NCBI GenBank assembly: GCA_023418475.1
Contig: JAEZZO010000056.1
Location: forward strand, 51,325 to 115,324
Reading direction: 5' to 3'
Length of the DNA stretch: 64,000 bases
Origin: Bacillota bacterium
GTDB taxonomy: Bacteria > Bacillota > Clostridia > Lachnospirales > Lachnospiraceae
A program made the translations under genes and the position numbers. Under the pieces are notes generated by a model that did not search any database, was not told the DNA's origin, and saw only the letters and a program-made list of their open reading frames with translations. Each line of letters begins with the position of its first letter. The first letter of the stretch is position 1. Below, in pieces: positions 60,479 through 64,000 of the stretch.

Positions 60479-61207
60479 TTACGATAATACTATAATTCTA
60501 TGATCATCCGCAAGCTGATCCGTTAGGTAAGCAGCAATCATTCCAACCGTTTCATTCTTCCATGCTCCTCCATCGGCCTCAAAAAGTGCACAGGACACTC
60601 CCCGGCTACCGTTATTCATACGGAATACGAAACTGCATTCTGGCTGATCAATCTCATGAAAGGTTCTAAAAGGAATTAAGCTTACCGGATTAGGAACAAC
60701 TACATCGTCCTTGTTCGCCAGACCAGTTTTGATGGTTGCCTTTTGGGTAATTCCATCGTCTTTGTAATTTGCCACGGTACCATCTTCCACATTACCGGCT
60801 ACCTGAAGGACTATTGATCTGTCCTCATTCTGGATGAACATTGACTGCATCATGATGATAAATGCTTCCTGGTCAATAAATTCATTAAAACGAATTTTCG
60901 GTAAATTAGCGTTTACCTCAATCAGTACTTCACGCTTACGATCACTATCCAGCTCCGATATAAGCAGTACTCTTGTTGGAGAAGCCACATGCACGATCAG
61001 CTTGTTCTTGTCTTGTGAAAGCATATCAACATCTGCCTTTATGTAATCAATTAAACTGGTTAAGGTGGACATTCCTAATGCTTCAGCGCGTAAATCCTCA
61101 TCAACCCGGTATAGACTATCCTTCCCGCTGCAATAGGTATCTCCGTTAATTACTTCCGTTCTTGGCTGTTGTAAGCCGATAATATACTGCAATGCTTCTT
61201 TGATCAT
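60479..61207 (-). CDS. DUF2303 family phage protein
   Basis: 242 residues: EALQYIIGLQQPRTEVINGD, TLTSLIDYIKADVD, VHVASPTRVLLISELDSDRK, RFNEFIDQEAFIIMMQSMF and a late FRTFHEIDQPECSFVFRMN. This is the DUF2303 type found in early operons of siphovirus- and myovirus-like prophages. Role unknown, perhaps linked to replication or recombination. ATG 61207 has GGAGGATTT upstream. Confidence 0.82.
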   Translation of the reverse strand: MIKEALQYIIGLQQPRTEVINGDTYCSGKDSLYRVDEDLRAEALGMSTLTSLIDYIKADVDMLSQDKNKLIVHVASPTRVLLISELDSDRKREVLIEVNANLPKIRFNEFIDQEAFIIMMQSMFIQNEDRSIVLQVAGNVEDGTVANYKDDGITQKATIKTGLANKDDVVVPNPVSLIPFRTFHEIDQPECSFVFRMNNGSRGVSCALFEADGGAWKNETVGMIAAYLTDQLADDHRIIVLS

Positions 61208-61223
61208 AATCAAATCCTCCTTC

Positions 61224-61619
61224 TTATCTTGCTTCACGCAGGTTTCTAACCTTGCCTGAATGCTCCTCTGTTTCATCATCTTCCTTTGACTCCGGTAAAT
61301 CACTGATACTCAGCTGACCGGCAATCTGCTTCCCGTATTCCCTGATTTCGATTTCTCCGGTATCTAAATCCTTACCCATATACAGGGCTGTCTCAATCGG
61401 TAATACCGGAGAGGTCTTGGTAAGAACAGAAACACTAATTTTTGCATCGTCTCTTTGCTCATTCTGTGTAAACCCAATGGAGATTGTTATAGCTCTTTTG
61501 TTTTTAAAGCTTGTGTTGGGATCTTGCATATTATGGACAACTTCATTCAATGCTCTGTTGAACTTCTCCTGAAGTACACCACCTGCAAACTTATTCAGAT
61601 CCAATTTTGATTTAGCCAT
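61224..61619 (-). CDS. Phage 'replication terminator'-annotated protein
   Basis: 131 residues: LDLNKFAGGVLQEKFNRALN, VVHNMQDPNTSFKNKRAITI and SIGFTQNEQRDDAKISVSV, with an acidic C-terminus. It resembles phage proteins often labelled 'replication terminator protein' in databases, a name without direct support. It pairs with DUF2303 (16 bp apart). AAAGGAG precedes ATG. Confidence 0.65.
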   Translation of the reverse strand: MAKSKLDLNKFAGGVLQEKFNRALNEVVHNMQDPNTSFKNKRAITISIGFTQNEQRDDAKISVSVLTKTSPVLPIETALYMGKDLDTGEIEIREYGKQIAGQLSISDLPESKEDDETEEHSGKVRNLREAR

Positions 61620-61676
61620 TATTTAAGCTCCTTTCATTAATTTTATTGAATCGCTTGATGCGTTTTCAAACATGAA

Positions 61677-63062
61677 TTATGCAAATCTAAGTTGTTGTTG
61701 ACTATCATCTATCCTGGCATTCGGCATTCGCTCACCAACCTTAAGATATGGACATGCTGCCAAAGCAAGCTTTTTCGCCATGATAGGAACAACACTATTC
61801 CCTATACGTGCTACCTGCTCACTGATCGGATAATCCTTCCCGTTTGGCATTTTGAAATTCAGAATGTAATCCTTCGGGAAGCCTTGTCCAAGTTTCAGCT
61901 CTTCTGGCTTCAACATCCGAAACCATATATCTGCAATCTGATAAGTTTCACCGTTTATCACCACAAGCACCAATCCGAAGCGGTCTTTTGTAACAATAGT
62001 TCCAATTGGATCATTAAGGCTCTGTCCGACTCCATGCCCGTAATATTTAATTAAAAATGCTGATACTAAGGCAAAGTGCCCTGGGCTTGTAGTGATCGTA
62101 TGTATCGGTTCGTTTACGCTTTGTCCGGTTCCTGTCTTATAAAACTTAGAGAGAAAGCAAGTAACTAATGCGTATCTGTTCGATGTGTCAATGGTTTGTA
62201 TTGGCTCATTCAAACTTTGACCTCTTACTCTCCCACCAGTTTCAGAATGATACTGGATGAGAAATGGAGCAGCAACATTATCCGGGATAATAAATCGGTT
62301 TGGATCATTGATAACAAATTTCTTTATACCCATAGCTATACGTTGTAATGTTTTATCCTTCAGCGGTTTTTTTCGAGTAAATATCGAACTTCCCAAGTTT
62401 GAAAAATCGATATCTTGGCTGATCGGCTCCCATGGAAGCATCCCATTAACTCCACCTTTCGAATGTGTCTGCTCAGGCCATTGCATTGGTATACCGTCAC
62501 TTCGGAATTGCCCATACCATCTTTCTCTGGTTGTGTGCGCTCCGTAGTCTGCAGCTACCAATATCCGATATTCAAAATCAAACCCAAGCGTTTTCATAAG
62601 GCGTATAAATTTCTCATAATATTCGCCTTCTCTACTCTTGATCGGTTTATTATTTTCATCCAGTGGACCCCACTTCATGATTTCTTTTACATTTTCCATC
62701 ATAAGAACTTTCGGTAATTTTCCAGTGTATTTCAATATCTGTTTGCATAATCTCCATACACCCATAGGAAGTATTCTCAGACCTCTATTAATTGGCTTAT
62801 CTCCCTTTGCATTTGAGTGCGATGTACAGTCAGGTGAAGCCCACATAAACGGTATTCTTTGCCCTAATTTTAAGTGAGTGCGTAGGCTTACTCTCATAAT
62901 ATCTTCAGTCATATGAATAGCATCCGGATGATTGTGCCTGTGCATTGCAATGGCATTCAAATCATGATTGATAGCAATATTAACATGCCTTCCAAATGCC
63001 ATTTCTATTCCGACACTGGCACCACCGCCACCGGCAAAGCAATCAATGATTAGATCTTTCAT
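61677..63062 (-). CDS. DNA (cytosine-5) methyltransferase, orphan
   Basis: 461 residues. Motif I DCFAGGGGASVGIEMAFG, motif IV SPDCTSHS with catalytic C79 (the usual PC is DC), motif VI MMENVKEIMKW, motif VIII-like TTRERWYGQF, and motif X QVARIGNSVVP. Between them lie three tandem repeats of about 33 residues (GQSLNEPIQTID, GQSVNEPIHTIT, GQSLNDPIGTIV). No restriction enzyme is near, so it likely protects phage DNA from host restriction. ATG 63062 follows GGAGG. Confidence 0.92.
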   Translation of the reverse strand: MKDLIIDCFAGGGGASVGIEMAFGRHVNIAINHDLNAIAMHRHNHPDAIHMTEDIMRVSLRTHLKLGQRIPFMWASPDCTSHSNAKGDKPINRGLRILPMGVWRLCKQILKYTGKLPKVLMMENVKEIMKWGPLDENNKPIKSREGEYYEKFIRLMKTLGFDFEYRILVAADYGAHTTRERWYGQFRSDGIPMQWPEQTHSKGGVNGMLPWEPISQDIDFSNLGSSIFTRKKPLKDKTLQRIAMGIKKFVINDPNRFIIPDNVAAPFLIQYHSETGGRVRGQSLNEPIQTIDTSNRYALVTCFLSKFYKTGTGQSVNEPIHTITTSPGHFALVSAFLIKYYGHGVGQSLNDPIGTIVTKDRFGLVLVVINGETYQIADIWFRMLKPEELKLGQGFPKDYILNFKMPNGKDYPISEQVARIGNSVVPIMAKKLALAACPYLKVGERMPNARIDDSQQQLRFA

Positions 63063-63077
63063 CACTACCTCCGTATA

Positions 63078-63350
63078 TCAGATGATTGCTATCTTTTCGA
63101 TTTTCTCATAGATACCTTTCCCGATGCCTGGTATCATCTTCACCATCGCCAGATACTCACATTTTGCATTCTTACTGACAAATACCTGCCCATCCGGAAC
63201 TTTATTTTTCTCAAGGCCATTCTGGTATCCCTGGTCATATATCTGCTGAAAAGCTTCGACCAACTGCTCATCTGTCTTTTTCCTGAGCTTCACCGCCATA
63301 TCATGAACAGCAAGCTCATTCTCGTCCAACCTGCATTTACGCTTACTCAT
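63078..63350 (-). CDS. Small phage protein with HhH-like end
   Basis: 90 residues: CRLDENELAVHDMAVKLRKK, EAFQQIYDQGYQNGLEKNK, and a C-terminal MIPGIGKGIYEKIEKIA that resembles a helix-hairpin-helix DNA-binding motif. Unknown function, perhaps replication-associated from its position between the replication and methylase genes. AAGGAGC precedes ATG. Confidence 0.5.
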   Translation of the reverse strand: MSKRKCRLDENELAVHDMAVKLRKKTDEQLVEAFQQIYDQGYQNGLEKNKVPDGQVFVSKNAKCEYLAMVKMIPGIGKGIYEKIEKIAII

Positions 63351-63363
63351 GTTCTGCTCCTTC

Positions 63364-64000
63364 CTAACCGCTTTTATTAATCAACTTCCGTTCCATATCC
63401 GCATAGTCCTGCGGCGAATACTGCCGCTGAGGGAAGCTGTTGAACTTATTTGTTGATTGCCTGGACTGTAAAGGTTGATGCTGTGAAGGTGGCTTCGGCT
63501 GCGGCGGACTCAGTATACTAGGCTGATAGTTACCATCCAGATAATCTATATAACCGCTGTTAAAGAAGGTTGATCCATTCTGCGGTTGCCGCCAACCATC
63601 CTTGTTAAGCTCCTGCTGGTACCGGCTGATAGCAATGGACAATTTACTGAAACCGATTTTATAAAGCTTTTCCTTCTTGCTATCCGATACTTGTCCCTTT
63701 CCTTTTTTGTTAGGGTACAGCTTCCAGACACTTTCGAAGAAAGCTTCAACCTCTGCCTTAGTTGCCCTGGCATTATCATCCTTCACTGGTCCAATCTCTG
63801 CATCAACTGCTTTTGCAGTGCAATCATTTTGCACAGTATTTATATATATATCTTTTTCTATTTCTTTTTCTTTATCTGTCGCGTTACATTGCGTAACATT
63901 GTCCGTTACTGTAACGTTACATGTAACCTTTTTATTCTCCCTGTGCTTTGAAACGCGAAGCCGGGTCTGCTCACGGATCTTATTCAGCGCATCCGTATTC
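63364..64000 (-). CDS. Phage replisome organiser, 5' end beyond window
   Basis: The frame is open to the window edge, so 212 codons of the C-terminal part are seen. It begins (from the edge) with TDALNKIREQTRLRVSKHRE, then a Val/Thr/Asn-rich linker and a KEKEIEKDIY stretch. A helical domain follows (VEAFFESVWKLYPNKKGKGQ, SIAISRYQQELN), and then a Pro/Gln-rich tail ending PQDYADMERKLINKSG. This is the layout of replisome-organiser/DnaD-like phage proteins. GTTAC repeats lie inside the coding region and may be the origin. Confidence 0.78.
   Translation of the reverse strand, partial: NTDALNKIREQTRLRVSKHRENKKVTCNVTVTDNVTQCNATDKEKEIEKDIYINTVQNDCTAKAVDAEIGPVKDDNARATKAEVEAFFESVWKLYPNKKGKGQVSDSKKEKLYKIGFSKLSIAISRYQQELNKDGWRQPQNGSTFFNSGYIDYLDGNYQPSILSPPQPKPPSQHQPLQSRQSTNKFNSFPQRQYSPQDYADMERKLINKSG
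63881..63927. repeat. GTTAC/GTAAC iteron-like cluster
   Basis: Six copies of GTTAC or its complement (63883, 63893, 63905, 63911, 63916, 63923) form overlapping dyads such as GTTACTGTAACGTTAC inside the replication gene. Candidate phage replication origin. Confidence 0.5.

Larger units (their letters stand above)
34540..64000 (-). mobile_element. Prophage, contractile-tailed, partial
   Basis: An almost unbroken run of minus-strand phage genes: lysis, tail, head, packaging, then early genes, in reverse order along the window. The tail is P2-like (myovirus morphology) and the head lambda-like. The left edge is placed at about 34.54 kb, beyond the ABC and XRE relics; no att site was identified. 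The right edge, and probably the main integrase and repressor, lie beyond 64 kb. All structural genes look intact, so the prophage may be inducible. Confidence 0.9.

Noticed and set aside
63881..63927. CRISPR-like or transposon end
   Set aside because: Units are 5 bp and overlapping inside a coding frame; no spacers and no terminal repeats.
1..64000. tRNA, rRNA or CRISPR array
   Set aside because: No cloverleaf, ribosomal sequence or regularly spaced repeats recognised on reading both strands.

Overview
The window reads as the chromosome of a low-GC anaerobic clostridium of the Lachnospiraceae type. The evidence is an NfnAB-like electron-bifurcating pair, AGGAGG-type ribosome sites on most genes, DUF5688 and DUF6774-like proteins, a GH130 phosphorylase locus, and AT-rich intergenic DNA. 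No rRNA, tRNA or CRISPR array was recognised.

The layout has three parts. (1) 1-20.1 kb is ordinary chromosome: a small DUF6774-like protein, DUF5688, a membrane protein, a GGDEF-EAL c-di-GMP enzyme, NfnA/NfnB, a four-gene CYTH/HD operon that includes a 58-codon gene in an overlapping frame, a HAD-GNAT fusion, a Thr-rich lipoprotein, a two-gene DNA-repair operon (radical SAM plus TIGR03915) with two LexA-like boxes, an ABC-2 exporter, an isochorismatase-like hydrolase, a two-component system, and the 5' piece of a nitrate/sulfonate/taurine-type ABC ATPase gene. (2) 20,095-33,744 is a 13.6-kb integrative island. A large serine recombinase sits at its left end. Its cargo is a sugar locus: LacI regulator, GH130 phosphorylase, YesL-like protein, two sugar ABC permeases, a binding lipoprotein, Gfo/Idh, ThuA-like protein and two AraC regulators. 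The island splits the ABC ATPase gene inside the Walker A codons. Joining the flanks at the shared CGGCAA restores GPSGCGKST in frame. Joining the inner ends gives a dyad like a serine-integrase attP. (3) 34.5 kb to the window end is a large prophage read almost entirely on the minus strand. From late to early it has the lysis cassette, a membrane SGNH hydrolase, a P2-like contractile tail (fibre, I, J, W, U, short OB spike, D, X, tape measure, E/E' with a slippery site, tube, sheath), a lambda-like head (capsid E, decoration D, ClpP-type protease, portal, gpW, terminase), HicAB, a minimal tyrosine recombinase, an ArpU/DUF1492-like late regulator, ASCH, two plus-strand small genes (one behind a LexA-box promoter), DUF2303 and partner, a C5 methyltransferase, and a replication organiser gene that runs off the window edge.

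Two mobile elements therefore sit side by side at one ABC transporter locus. The ABC ATPase is also missing its 3' end next to the prophage, so this site has been hit at least twice. Dispersed hairpin repeats (called R1, R2 and R3 here) occur both in the chromosome and, for R1 and R2, inside the island. This suggests the island has circulated among closely related genomes.
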